DNA of 64,000 nucleotides. Source: Eucalyptus grandis (taxonomy: Eukaryota; Streptophyta; Magnoliopsida; Myrtales; Myrtaceae). The stretch is from NCBI RefSeq assembly GCF_016545825.1, contig NC_052619.1:46314127-46378126 (forward strand), in the 5' to 3' direction. The number at the start of each line of letters is the position of its first letter. Within the stretch, counting starts at the first letter, position 1. This document shows, in pieces, positions 1-11,559 of this stretch. Below the pieces are notes generated by a model, which did no database searches, was not told where the DNA came from, and saw only the letters and a program-made list of their open reading frames with translations. Both the position numbers and the translations under genes were made by a program.

Positions 1-420
1 AAATAGCTTATGCACCCATTATTTGCCATGCTGAGCTCACACTCTAAATGCTTGTCACATGGACAGTCTCCACAAAACTCTAATTGTTTCACAGGATAAA
101 CCTCAAATTTGTGTCTTAACCAAGGATTTTGAAGAGTCACACCTGCTATAGTAATCGTGGTGCTGTCTTGCACAAAAGACCAATTTTCGTTTTGTCCCAT
201 TAAGAATGCATTACCAAGAATGACATCCTCATCTAGTGTCGGGAAAGGAAAGATCCGTCTAAAAATAAACATTGATTCCCACCTGCCATTCTCAATGCAA
301 TAGGCTTTGTTAATGGTCTCCACCATTCATCTGGCGATGCATTAGGTCTTGCACAATTAGTACAAGCTCCAGTGTCTCTAATGAATATGGATAACACCCA
401 GGAAATTTAAACATCACAAC
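1..420 (-). pseudogene. Decayed retropepsin region, pararetrovirus-like
   Basis: Read on the minus strand, this stretch is coding-like in two overlapping frames that hand over to each other. A DTGAC motif lies near 354-380, the active-site pattern of retroviral-type aspartic proteases. A tryptophan-rich P-D-E-W-W segment and an I-L-G-N segment follow at the spacing seen in caulimovirid proteases. A frame change near 300-330 and in-frame stops show it is dead. The order of parts on this strand (nucleocapsid-like at 2.6-4.1 kb, then protease, with reverse transcriptase expected beyond position 1) fits an endogenous pararetrovirus. A Ty3-like retrotransposon is the main alternative. No restored sequence is given. 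Confidence 0.35.
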
Positions 421-911
421 CACGTAAGTGCTTAACCCAGCTTCCTTGATGTGCCATTTGGGAGGGTTCGATCATATCCCAAATTTTGTCCATGGCTATG
501 GACCATTGCCCTGCTGTATTCCTAAAGCTCGGAAAACTTCATGTATGTCTTGGGATGCGGATCTTTTCTCCTTCGCAGTGCATTACCATTACAACATTGT
601 TCTCTCTTGACTATGCATCCTCTTCTTCATTTACAGGCATATTAATTTGTCTGTATCCTATGATCCTTCTTCAAAAGTTCTTAAGTTTACAGATCTTTGA
701 AATGCAACCTCTTCCCGATTGACTTGTTGTACTGTATCCTGTGCTATAGTAAGAGGTTCAAAAGTCCTTAATTTCCTTGCGAAGAGGGTGTAGACAGTGT
801 TCCAAACATAAGGTTATTTTTGCTCCCCTCTATTGGACCTGAGACGCACTAATCTCCCTAGATGCTCCAATAGGTTCTAACATAGTTGAACTCCTAGGCC
901 GTGTAATTCTA

Positions 912-1695
912 GGGAAAAGTGTTAAAAAAAGTCCTAAACCTTTTTCATTTGTGCCAATTTGGTCCTAAACTTTTTTTTACTAAGTGCCAATTCAATCCTT
1001 TTCCGGCGAATTGTAGCTGGATTTTGTTGACTAGGTCATTTGATGTGGCACAATCAGCGCTAACGTAGACAATTTTTAATAATATTTTAATATTTTAATA
1101 TTTTTGAATTTTTATTTTTCTTTTTTTCTTTTTCGTTCTCCTCCTCCTTCCTCTAGCTGTCGCCTTGCCGGCGACGGTCAAGCCTCGCTATCCTGGTGTG
1201 AGGCCACCCTCACGGCTTGGGTGACAAGGCTTGCCCTCGCTAGATTGAGCGAGGTTTGAGCCTGACGCTCGATGAGGCTCGATCTCACCAGCCCGACGTG
1301 AGGCCAACTCAAGGCTGCCTGGGCCGCGAGGGTGGCCTTGCGTTGGGCTGGTGAGGGTGGCCTTGCCGCCCATCGCGAGGCTGCCCTCGCCGACCGTCAC
1401 CTCTGGATGGTTGCCGAGGTCCGGCGACCGGCGAGAGGAAGGAGGAGGAGAAGGAAAAAAAGAAAAAGAAAAAATTCAAAAATATTAAAATATTATTAAA
1501 AATTGTCAACATCGATCCGATCAAGCCACATTAGCCAGTGGGCACCCAATCAGCAAAATCCGGCCACAATTAGTTGAAAAGGACTGAATTGGCACCTAGT
1601 AAAAATGTTTAGGATTAAATTGGCACTATAAAAAAAGGTTTAGGATTAAATTGACACTAATGTAAAAGGTTTAGGACTTTTTTAACACTTGTCCC
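912..1695. mobile_element. Non-autonomous Mutator-like element (MULE copy 1)
   Basis: Long terminal inverted repeats start GGGAAAAGTGTTAAAAAAAG and end in its near-perfect complement (AACACTTGTCCC). A perfect 10-bp duplication TGTAATTCTA flanks it at 902-911 and 1696-1705; 9-10 bp is typical of Mutator. The arms contain the repeated phrase tcctaaac..ttggcac and run through AT-rich and pyrimidine/purine tracts into a GC-rich core (about 1141-1440) of degenerate gaggct/cgcc motifs. No transposase is present. The same family recurs at 45441-46229 and 59697-60894. It interrupts the pararetrovirus-like relic. Confidence 0.9.
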
Positions 1696-2172
1696 TGTAA
1701 TTCTAAGGGATTAATTTTTTACCTGCAAAATTATCTATAATCGTGTGAACTTCTTCAAACAAATTTGCTATATAATTTCCTTCCTCTAGGATTTGTGGTA
1801 TTTATGAATCTATAAATCATTCAGAGTGATACACCAAACATATGACCTGCGGGTTCATCCTATCCATGTTTAAATAATTAATCCTCAATGTTCATGAATT
1901 CCCCAAACAAATATCATCTAGAGCCATCAAATAATTTGGATGGGCTTGGAAGCAGACTAGCCCATGTGCTAGCTTGGCTAGTATTCCTGATATCAATTAA
2001 TCTCTAAAACCCGCACATCTTTGGTCCAATACAGTTGCATCACAAAATTGGTGACAGGAAAATGAAATAACGGGACTTATCCTATTCTGATCAACCCTAT
2101 ATATGTATATAACGACATGTGCCTCTTGTTCTTTCTCTTGTCTCTCTAATTTTTTTGGAGATTTAGCATAGG

Positions 2173-2552
2173 TAAGGGTGTCAAAAACCAAACCGCCGAA
2201 CCGAAAACTTCGGTTTTTTCGGTTCGATTCTCATTAAAAACCAAATTTTTTTTTATTGGTTTAGCTTTATCGGTTAACTGAACCAAACCAAACCAACAAA
2301 CCGATAAGAGCTTCTTTCTTGGAAATGAAAAATATATACAACAAAAAAAAAAAAAAAAAACAAATGCAAAAACCAAAAATTGAAAGTTGGAAACCAAAAA
2401 CCGAAAAACCGAACCAAAATTTTGGTTCAGTTTGTATTTGGATCGGGTCTCATTCAGTTCGGCTCAGAAGTTTTTCCTAACGGTTCGGTTTGGTTCAGTT
2501 TGGTTCAGTTTTTCAAAAAAAATCGAACTGAACCGAACCGTTGACACTCCTA
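2173..2552. mobile_element. hAT-type MITE
   Basis: A 380-bp element with ends TAAGGGTGTCA and TGACACTCCTA, the usual hAT terminal pattern. A perfect 8-bp target duplication AGCATAGG lies at 2165-2172 and 2553-2560. The interior is rich in aaccgaacc / ggttcggtt repeats that make it strongly self-complementary. No transposase coding is present, and the open frames over it are repeat translations. Confidence 0.92.
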
Positions 2553-2589
2553 AGCATAGGTACATCTAAGGTTTGAAGTTTCCTATACG

Positions 2590-4140
2590 ACACCTATGCC
2601 ATTGACGTCGATTGTGAGAAATCTATGGCCTATTTAAAGTTAAATCTTAATAATCAGTAAACAGCACTAACATCTACTTCGAGCTATTTCTGCTCCAAAG
2701 TTGATCCCGACAGATAATCTTATCGGAAAGTTTCTTCTAATACCTAAGATGTTGACTTTAAGGGCACTATATCATCACATGCATTCGTTGCTGATAACTG
2801 TTCACTACACTATGTTGAATGTTCTTCGTCAGTCTCATATTCTGAGAAAACTTCATAGAGACATTAAACCTCAAAGTCTAAATTTTCTAGTTCCTACTCA
2901 TCTATAGGTTTATAAGCAGGTTCATCATGAAGAGTGACATCTTCGATAAATACTACACAAATATTATCTTTTTGTTGATATATTTATTGACAATCATGAG
3001 GCTTGTGGGCTTTCAATCCACAAAATCGGACAAAAGTTACAACTCCTTAACAGGGTTTACCCTGAGGACAACGAGGTTAGAACCTCTGTGTTTCCTTTTA
3101 AAGGCCTCAATTCTTTGTAAGTCTGGATGACTTTTCAGATTTATAAGGCCTTAGTTTTCCCCTGGAACACTCTTTTCATATCAAATTTACTTTCTTCTTT
3201 TCGATCCCTTAGGAAAGTGTATTGCACTTTTGGCTTCTCGATGGATGTTACAGCCATTTCTACCCAGCACATATTCAATGTGAGAGCAAAAGCTCTTGTG
3301 TAAATAAGGAAACTATTTAGTTGCTTCCTTCGTTTAGGGTCAGTACTCACTCTCCTCATCGTATACTTTTTGCTTGGATTCACCCACCCGGACCTTCTAC
3401 TACCTGTTTTTTCTCAAAGGAGCAAGTCGTAAGCCTTCTTTGTGACCTCTGGCCATGGCTCCGGAAGTCTGTCAAGGAAAGTCTTTCAGATTGTGGAAAT
3501 TCACAGCGTCAAAATAGCACATATCAAAAGTCTATAATTTCATTAGAGCATTTAAAGGCTACTCTCTCTACTATTTCCATAGAAAGCAATAAACCACAGA
3601 ATTCCCTATGCAAGACATCTGTTACGATGGCTTATAGTCCCTTTACAATAAGCTCTTGTCTAGTTTATATCCTCCTGCATTTGTCATCATAGCAATGGCT
3701 GTGACCCATTTATCTATCCTTTCAAACACATGTTTTCCGCTATCAAGATTAAGAAGAGCACCAAGAACTAATAACAGGCCTTAATGGCCTTAATGGATTA
3801 TTCATTAAACAAACTATGGTTTGTTCTATGTGGATAATCGGGCTTATATAAAGTCCATTTCGCTGTTAAAAGCTCAATAAATATTCCATCATCAATAGTA
3901 TTGGAGATTCTTCAGCCAACCCTAAAGATTGCCGAAGATGTTGGGCTAACTTACTAGTATCATTACCATTAAGGTTAGCTGCTCTTTTTACGGGACCTAA
4001 AATGAATGGCGTTACCTTTCCTTGCTACATTTTTTGGACCTGAAGGACTTGATTTAAATCTCGTGCCTTAGGCTTCTTTTAAATAGTCTCTGTTTCCATT
4101 ACATCATGCCTTTCATTGACCAATAAAAATACCTCTCTTG
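2590..4140 (-). pseudogene. Decayed nucleocapsid-like region of a pararetrovirus-like element
   Basis: The minus strand alternates between frames with protein-like stretches of 30-60 residues separated by stops and shifts. One around 3660-3770 reads without a stop for about 40 residues; another lies at 3875-4010. An acidic segment near 2800-2870 precedes, and a Cys-x2-Cys...His...Cys zinc-knuckle-like pattern near 2985-3060 is split by a frame change. Zinc knuckles occur in the capsid/gag of caulimovirids and LTR retrotransposons. The region lies upstream, in the sense direction, of the protease-like segment at 1-420. The family assignment is inference; decay is directly visible. Confidence 0.3.
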
Positions 4141-4380
4141 CAAGAGCATTTCTCCCTTGTATCTACATAGTCGTTTACATTGTGTAAGCCATTATACATA
4201 GGAGAAGATAAATCTGGTATTCTATCAACCTGTTTTGTTTATTAGAAATGTTTATTTAATTTTCTTAGAAAGAATGAAAAGCTAGGATTTTTTTCTTTAA
4301 AGAAAATACAGGCCTAATGGCATTTTTGTAAATACTTGAAGCAATAAAGTGCAAAAATGTAATAATATGACAGATTTCTA

Positions 4381-4701
4381 GTGGAACCAACAGTAGGCCG
4401 TGTTTGTCCAAACAGCCAAAGACGGCTCTTTATTTTTCCACTTTTAGAAGTGAGCCTACAATTGTATCAAAGGATAAAGTACTTGATTTTATTACGAATT
4501 AACCTTATTAGAAATGCTAATTTAGACTTCACGTCGGCTATTTTTATCACAGATATTGCTTCGCAAAGGAATATACCAGATAAATGGGTTGGCATTTGGA
4601 CAATTAAAGAAAGACAAGACAATTTCAATGAACTTTGTAAAGAGATGAAAACAATGCCTATCAATGATTTAATATATCCAATAATTAACTTGAATTATTG
4701 A
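4381..4701 (+). other. Unassigned 106-codon open frame
   Basis: An open frame on the plus strand with no recognised domain, rich in Ile and Asn, ending at a TGA/TAA-rich tract. It lies between the decayed minus-strand element and TNL1, where a TIR exon would be expected. It shows none of the TIR motifs (D-V-F-L-S-F-R-G, W-C-L-E-E-L). It may be a leftover of the neighbouring mobile element or chance. No function is proposed. Confidence 0.2.
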
Positions 4702-4916
4702 TAAACGCAAAACATATTAACATACAACATTTAAAATAACATGAAGAATATTGTTTTAGGTCTGCTTAGACTCAGGTGAGATGCTAATTGAACGTATTTG
4801 GACATTCACCTCCATATATATTGCAGACTAACTTCTCATTTGGCTATTCTCTTTGAATACTTATTCCTTTCTTTGGATTACTCTAAAAGCACTTTCTATG
4901 AATTTACCCTTTTTAG

Positions 4917-6018
4917 ATATGAAGCGGGGCTTATACAAGGTATTGTACGGATCATCTCAACTCAACTAGATCGAACGCCATTAAATGTAGCCAAGTATCC
5001 GGTTGGGATAGATTCCCGAGTACAAGAGCTTCAAACAATCCTAAATCTACAGTCCAAGGATGATATTCTTATGGTAGGATTATGGGGACAAGGAGGCATA
5101 GGCAAGACAACCCTTGCTAAAGCCATTTATAATGCTATTTTTAGAGAGTTTCAAGGTTCTAGTTTCTTGGACTGTGTTAGTGAAAATTTCAAAAGTTTCA
5201 CTGATTTGGTTCATTTGCAGAAAAAATTGCTATCACAGGTACTGCGAAAAGAATTAATAGTCTTTAGTGTTGATGAAGGAAGTCAATTGATTCAAGATAG
5301 ACTTTCCAATAAGAAAGTTCTCATTATTCTTGATGGTGTGGATGATGAACACCAGTTAAATGCTTTAGCTGGAGATGGCAAGTGGTTCGGTAAAGGAAGT
5401 AGGATAATTATCACAACAAGAAACAAGCATTTGCTAACTTCTCATGGAGTATATTCGGATAAGTTGTATGAAGTTACTACTCTCAAATGTGGTGAAGCTC
5501 TTGAACTTTTTAGAAAGCATGCTTTTCTAAGAAGTCAAAAAATAGAAATAAGGAGCAATCTTGTTGATAGTGTTTTACATTATGCCAAAGGCCTTCCTTT
5601 GGCACTTGAGGTGTTGGGTTCTTTCTTGTGCGGTAAAGGAGAACATCATTGGGAAAGTACCTTGGAAAAACTAGCCAAAAGTCCTCCCAAAAAAATCAAC
5701 GATGTGCTAAAGGTAAGTTATGATGGATTGGAGGACGATGTAAAGGAGATTTTTCTCGACATTGCCTGTTTCTTCAAAGGACAGAAGACAAAGCACATTA
5801 AGGAAGTTCTTGATAGTTGTGATTTTGACACGACTTTTGGGGTTAACATTCTCATTGAGCGCTCCCTGATTAGTGAAGAGGACGAGACCTTACAAATGCA
5901 TGACTTGATAAAATTGATGGGTATGGAAATTGTTAAAAAAGAATGTTGTGATGATGCTGGCAAACGCAGTAGGTTATGGCTTTATGATGATGTTCTTGAT
6001 GTTCTATCAAGAGATGCG
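4917..6018 (+). CDS. TNL1 NBS (NB-ARC) exon
   Basis: Encodes the nucleotide-binding switch of a plant TIR-type immune receptor. Visible motifs in order: P-loop GQGGIGKTTLAKAIYN (about 5086-5130), kinase-2 KKVLIILDGVDD, RNBS-B GSRIIITTRNKHLL, GLPL as GLPLALEVLGSFL, the TIR-class EIFLDIACFFKG, and MHD as QMHDLIKLMGMEI. The aspartate-final kinase-2 motif marks the TIR class. The exon starts after the acceptor ttttag, by alignment with the paralogue at 38323, and ends at the donor gcg|gtaag. The open frame continues 5' into intron, so its upstream ATG is probably not real. No TIR exon is found upstream in the window, so the gene is N-terminally truncated or its TIR has been lost. Confidence 0.88.
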
Positions 6019-6117
6019 GTAAGACTTTTACTGTATAAGAATTCAAATTCTATTCTTATCATTGACTTTGTACTATAGTTACAAAGTAACCTAAGTGTAT
6101 TTGAATAAATATACAAG

Positions 6118-6389
6118 GAACAGATGCAATAAAAGCCATAGTTTTGAAGCTACCAAAGTTTGAAGAGACATACATTTGTCCTAATGCTTTCACAAACATG
6201 AGAACGTTGAGGTTGCTCATCCTGCATAACGTAGGTAATTCTTTCCAAGGTCCCGTCCGTCTCCCTAGTCAATTAAGGTGCTTGGAATTGCATAATTGTG
6301 CCTTGATTCCAGAATTTGGCTATGGTCGAAAGAGATTAGTTAGACTTGATATGCCGAATTGCAAGATCAAGGAACTGCCGAAATGTAAG
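6118..6389 (+). pseudogene. TNL1 first LRR exon, out of frame by one base
   Basis: Begins after acceptor acaag with gaacagatgc and encodes the NBS-LRR linker and first leucine-rich repeats (TDAIKAIVLKLP, then NAFTNMRTLRLLILHN and LPSQLRCLELHNC). It ends at the donor aag|gtgcgc, the same junction as in the paralogue at 39790. Its length is 272 nt, not a multiple of three. The paralogous exon starts gaaacagatgc and is 279 nt. With exon 4917-6018 spliced in phase 0 the frame reaches TAA within five codons. One base has therefore probably been lost at the 5' edge, or the sequence has an error there. Confidence 0.75.
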
Positions 6390-6923
6390 GTGCGCATTCC
6401 TTTTTTCATGACTTATTCCTGTATGTGTTAAATCAAATGATGTTTGTTATTTTCCTAGGAAAACATCTACAATTACTATACTCCTTATACATATGAGATC
6501 ATCAAATGTAGGCTAGCAATCTAGTACATAGAACCAATGTGGCTAAAATCTTCTGTTTGTAAATAGTCTACCTTATAACTAACAACTTGATCATACTTGA
6601 AATACATTTATAACAAAGATTTCATTTTTTATTCTTGTACTTAAACTGCTTTCCTAATCACGTTCATGTGGCTTTAATTTTTCTAACCGAGTCATTTTAT
6701 TTACACAAATTGTTTAATCAAGTTTCATTAGCATCAAATTTGGTCAAATTCAATTGACGTTGTCGTCAGGGATGTCGGAGTATGATGTGAATTGAATATT
6801 GTCCATATGGTCATCCTTTGTAAATAGTGAACGGTGGTAGCTGCCACAACCTGCTTCTTCTTCTTTTTTTGGTGTCAAAGTCATAACCTGTTTGACTAGC
6901 TTCTATCGAAGCTAATGTTATGA

Positions 6924-7597
6924 CCTATGTAGCACCGATATGGACACACGACACGGCACGACACGCCGACACGTCATTTATAAAAAATAGAGAATTTCGA
7001 CACGTTCCGACACGTTATATATTAATATATTTTTATATATAAATACATAAATAAATAATAATAGAAATAGCCTAGAATTAATTTACACGAAAAATATTAA
7101 ATAATATAATTCATTATTTTAATTTGTTACAATAATACACAAAATTTAGAGGAAAAAACATTGTTTAAAGAAAAATGCTGAAATGATAACTTAAAATTTA
7201 TTTATTTATCATATATAGCATTTTTAGTACTTCTTTCATAGTAAAATACTTAAAAAAATAAAACAATTCTAAAAAAAAAAAAAACTGAAAAGAAAAATAT
7301 TGACCCCTTGCGTGTATATTTATAGCAATTTTATTACTTCTTTTATTACTTTTTTTGTGTATATTTATATTTTGACCCCTCAAGTATTAGAAATTTTTAA
7401 AATTGACCCTGTGTGTATCAGAATCGCGTGTCGGAATTTTGGACTCGCGTGTCGGAGCGTGTCAGAGAGAGTTGACCACGTGTCGGATTTTTTAACACTC
7501 GTTGACCGCGTGTCGGGACGTGTCGGAGCGTGTCGGACACGTGTCGGAGTGTCGGACATAACACGAAGGCCTCCGGAGAGTGTCCGTACTACATAGG
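6924..7597. mobile_element. TIR-bearing MITE in TNL1 intron
   Basis: Left end cctatgtagcaccgatatgg and right end gtgtccgtactacatagg are inverted copies. TTATGA flanks it at 6918-6923 and 7598-7603 (7 bp if the ambiguous G is counted). The subterminal regions hold many copies of cgacacg / cgtgtcgg in opposite orientations. The middle is AT-rich and non-coding. The superfamily is uncertain; hAT or Mutator are possible from the duplication length. Confidence 0.7.
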
Positions 7598-7688
7598 TTA
7601 TGATTGCTAACGTATGTGCGATATTTAATCTACGTTATATTGTGGAATCAGTCTAATGACCACATCAGCTAGGTTTGGCTAGATTTGG

Positions 7689-10344
7689 TGTTGACACCTA
7701 AATTTTGGTGACCCATTTAGACATTTAAAATTAGGGGTTAATTTTATCCCTGAAAAAATAAAATCACATGGCATATAGTTTATGAACATTTTTGTTTATT
7801 TTATTGGACCGACGGCGAGTGCAAAATTTTTCACATATTCCGTTCAGATTCTTCACACATTTATGCAATATACACCAAATGATGTATTTTCGAACAAAAG
7901 GGAAAATTTTGGATAGAATATGTGAAAAATACAAAAGGGAATATTGCACAAGGTGGATATATTTCAATGATATATTTAGGGGTATCATGCGCGAACAAAA
8001 AAGGAAAAAATATATACCGTAGAGATACATTTTTAGACCTATATAATACCACGCGTGCAATTTGTTTGGGGAGGGCCACACATATCAATCCACACGGCCA
8101 TACAAAGGGAGCTTCTCTAGGGTTCGTCGAGGAAAGAAACACAAAAAGAGTCTAAAAAAGGGAAAGGAGAGATTGGACGTGAGAAAGGGGGGCACAAGAG
8201 AAAAAGTGCGCAGAGGAAAAGAGAGAAGGGACGTGCAGCAGAGGGGAAAAGAGAAAAAGAAAAAAGAAAAAGAAATAACTGAAAAGACTTCTACTGTTCA
8301 TCTTCTCCGAGGGTTTTGCTGCACTGCCGGTCCCTGCATCGCTGGTCTTCGGTCTGCACCACCTCCGCTGCGTCTCCTGCCGGACCGAAACCTGCCGGCC
8401 ACCACCGAGCCTCCCGAGCTCCCCTGCTGAACCGCCTCCACGAGCAGCACCGCCACTCCGCCTTTTCCTGCTCCGCCCGAGCCCGAGTCGACGCCGAGCC
8501 GCCCCTGCCGAGCCGTTCCATCCTCTGCTGCAGCGCCTCCGGCTCCCTCGCTGCGACCCAGCACCGACGACCGCCGTGCACGACTTCCTCCCGCGACGCC
8601 GCTCGGAGCCGAACCCCCTGCACAGCACTTGCTGTTCGCAATTGGCAGTGGACCCGCGAGTCCCCCACGCCGGTCTCCGCCGTTCCTCTTGTTGCCGGAG
8701 CTCTTCCGCCACCGGTTTGGCCTCGCCGGAACCCTAGCCGACGAGCTCTCCCTCGCCGGAACCCTTCGCCGGAGTCCCAAACCGGTGGTCAAGATTTTCT
8801 TTTATTAAAAAAAGAAAAAAATCGAATTAGGTAGATTTGCTTTATTTTATTAGGCCGGATTATTTTATCTTATTTTATTTTTATATCTTGGTTTCTTTGT
8901 TTATTTCTCTATGCATAATTGAAAATCTCAATATATCACCCGATTCGCAACCGCGCCAGGATTTTTTATTTCATCTATAAGGCTTTAGATGAAATAATTA
9001 ATTAAGCGGGAATAAAATTGATATTTTGATCTTTAAGGCTTAAGATCAAATTATCGATTTTACTAGCAAAATATTATCCCTTGATCTGAGCGATATGTGA
9101 TGTCCTTTTTGGGGTAATTTTGAATGGATTTGATCGTTTTTATTTATGTTGAGATATGTTTGAGATAGAATACCACATGTTTAGGGTTATTTGCATATTT
9201 AGGCAAAGCATTCTATTTATCATGAATTTCGGAAATAAAAAATTGGGTTAGATTAGATGCATGTTAGGATATTACTTGTTTTAGGGCTTACATGTTTAGA
9301 ATAGGAATTTTATTTCAAATTTAAGAAAAAAAAATCCAAATTCAAATAAATCAATTTAGGTTGCTAGATTTTAATTGCATGTTTAATTATTTGGCAATTA
9401 TTAATTTTAAAAAAAAGGGAAAAAAGGAAAAACACACAAAAAAAAAGTCATTATGCATATGTCATGTAAATTAATGCATCTTTTGCACGTCATTGCATAT
9501 TAGAATAAATTACATGCTTATTTAGAATAAAAACCATGTGCACGTCATATAGAATTTTAGGTTCATACAATGCACGTCATTTAGTGGTTTTTATTAGGTC
9601 CATTTAATTAGAAATTGTCAGTCATTAGATTAATTTAGATTGCATATTTAAATGTTGCATTTCCTTAGTTTCGAATCTCATAGAAAATACAAAGAATTAT
9701 TTAGAATAAATCATCTCATGCTTTGGATAGACTACATGCTTAGTTATGTTGCCATATCATATCATTTCATGTTAAATTAGTGGCATGCATTGCATATTGC
9801 ATAATTTTCATTAAATAAGTGAAAACAAAAAAGAGAAATTGCGTGTTAATTAGAAACCATATCCAAGGTTGTTGATGTGAATTTTGAATTAACATTGCAG
9901 ATGCTTTCGTTGCTACGAGGTAAGTCCTGCATTTTCTATTTGCTTTCTTGGGTATTAAATTGATGGTTTGCGCACCTGCATGAACACCTCACATGTTAGG
10001 GAATAGATTTAAAATCAATCCAAATTGCTTGCCAAACATTTTTCAAAATAAAAAGAAAGGTACCGAAAGGGCGTTAGAGAATTCTAGCGTAACCAAGTCC
10101 CCGTACCCATAGTCTCTGGTTCGTAGGAGTAAAATAATTCTCCCGTTATTTTACTTGGGTTTCTAATCGACCCACCAAAAGTAGATTAGTGGCGACTCCT
10201 AATTGAAAATCAATTGCATGTTAAGAATTTGAACCTAAGTCGCGAATTGGTATGGGCTTGGAAGAGCCCGAGTTAAGTCTAGGCTTAATAATCCATTAGC
10301 CAAACCCTAGGTGGTTCACACCCCCGAAAAAATTGGTCGCGACA
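7689..10344. mobile_element. Solo LTR of a Ty3/gypsy (TAT-like) retrotransposon
   Basis: A 2656-bp segment begins TGTTGACACC and ends GGTCGCGACA (TG...CA). Perfect 5-bp repeats TTTGG flank it at 7684-7688 and 10345-10349. There is no primer-binding site, gag-pol or second LTR, as expected after LTR-LTR recombination. The 3' part (about 10060-10200) carries phrases seen in TAT-lineage LTRs: gggcgttagagaattctagcgtaacc, ctctggttcgtaggagtaaaat and gtggcgactcc. A GC-rich block at 8290-8770 gives long proline/arginine-rich open frames on both strands, which are composition artefacts. Confidence 0.85.
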
Positions 10345-10464
10345 TTTGGTACGGGAGAGTTTTGATTGGAAAATTTATGTAAGTAAAAGGAATTGACTAG
10401 AAAAAGTAAAAGTAAAAGTGCTTGATTAAATAGGTAGTGAAAGTGCAGGAATGAAAAGTAGAAG

Positions 10465-10937
10465 ATTTCTTTCACAGTATTGCCCGTTTCTCTTTTGGGG
10501 CTTTATGCCATTTCATATGGAAAAAAAGGAATTCTATCATCTTTCAAGGTGATTCTTTGGCAATTCCGGCCATGAAGAATCACTTGATCAAGGTTGTGAA
10601 GGATAAGGCTCTTTTATTCTCTAATGTCCCGCCTACTCCAAGAAACAAGCGACTCCAGAGAAGTTGGGGGTTCGATCCGTCCATCTTCAGCTCGGCGTCC
10701 TCTTCCTAGCTCTCCTCCATCTCTTCAATCTTTGGAGGGGTGCCTGATGGTCATTAGTCTGTTTTTTAATTGTAGTTCAGCCGAGTAGTTGCTGCTTTGT
10801 TTCCTGCTCTCTGTATCTTTTTGTTTCGGCACCCTCACACTCTCCCTGCCCCACAGCTAAAGTGTGAGTTACGGTGCCGAATTCTTGTTCATTTCTCCAA
10901 AGTTTAATATATATTCTTACCTTTTACCAAAAAAAAA
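10465..10937 (+). mobile_element. 5'-truncated LINE, 3' end with poly(A)
   Basis: The frame through 10487-10709 encodes the end of a plant L1-type ORF2: FIWKKRNSIIFQGD, then a Pro-Arg segment, ending at TAG 10707-10709. A 3' UTR ending ttcttacctttaccaaaaaaa follows. An imperfect target duplication AAAAGTAGAAG is present at 10454-10464 and 10938-10948. It has the form of a standard truncated target-primed insertion, lying just 3' of the solo LTR inside the TNL1 intron. A second A-run at 10965-10983 lies just outside. Confidence 0.72.
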
Positions 10938-11559
10938 AAAAGTAGAAGTTTTCCGTACATATACCAAAAAAAAAAAAAAAAAAACAACAGTGAGCTCAAA
11001 CCATCATGACTTTGAGCTGAAAATTGAAACAAATACTTCTTCGTATGCAATTTAATGTTTGAACCTAGAATGTGCTTAAGCTATACGAGAAGACTTTTTA
11101 TTTGATTCGTAGGCTTTTGATATATGTAATAGTCCCAATATCTTTAAAGGCTCCTCCCATGAGAGAATTGAGAAGCCACGTACTCATTACCCTATGGATG
11201 GTAATAGATAAATCTAATTTACTTGTTAAGTTTCAACTGGTGTACAAGATAAAATATTATAATGTCAAAATAAGATTTAACTAATTCATAGAGAATTAAC
11301 AATTTTATCAATGTGACTGAGCTTGACTATGGCTTTGATTTCATGCTAAACCCAAAAGGTTGTTATCCATCTCGTGTTCGAAAATTACAAAAAATAAAAA
11401 TGCTTTATTCATAATTAAGTACAAAAAAGAACCTGCAGAGAAAAGTCATCATTCAGTTTTGATTACTTACTCCCAATTCTTAAGAAGTAGTAGCATCGCT
11501 ATGTGCCGTAGATTTCTAGAGTTTCGTGCGTAAAAAACTCAACACTGTTTGATGCTAGT

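Noticed and set aside
2701..2907. Plus-strand frame with H-R-D-I-K-P-Q, like a protein kinase catalytic loop
   Set aside because: No other kinase motif nearby; the opposite strand is the coding-like one here, so the match is chance.
8062..8834. Long overlapping Pro/Arg/Ser-rich open frames on both strands
   Set aside because: They lie inside the solo LTR in a GC-rich block; open on both strands because of composition, no domain.
10660..10690. B-box-like gggttcgatccg suggesting a tRNA or SINE
   Set aside because: It lies within the LINE ORF2 C-terminal coding frame, with no A box upstream.
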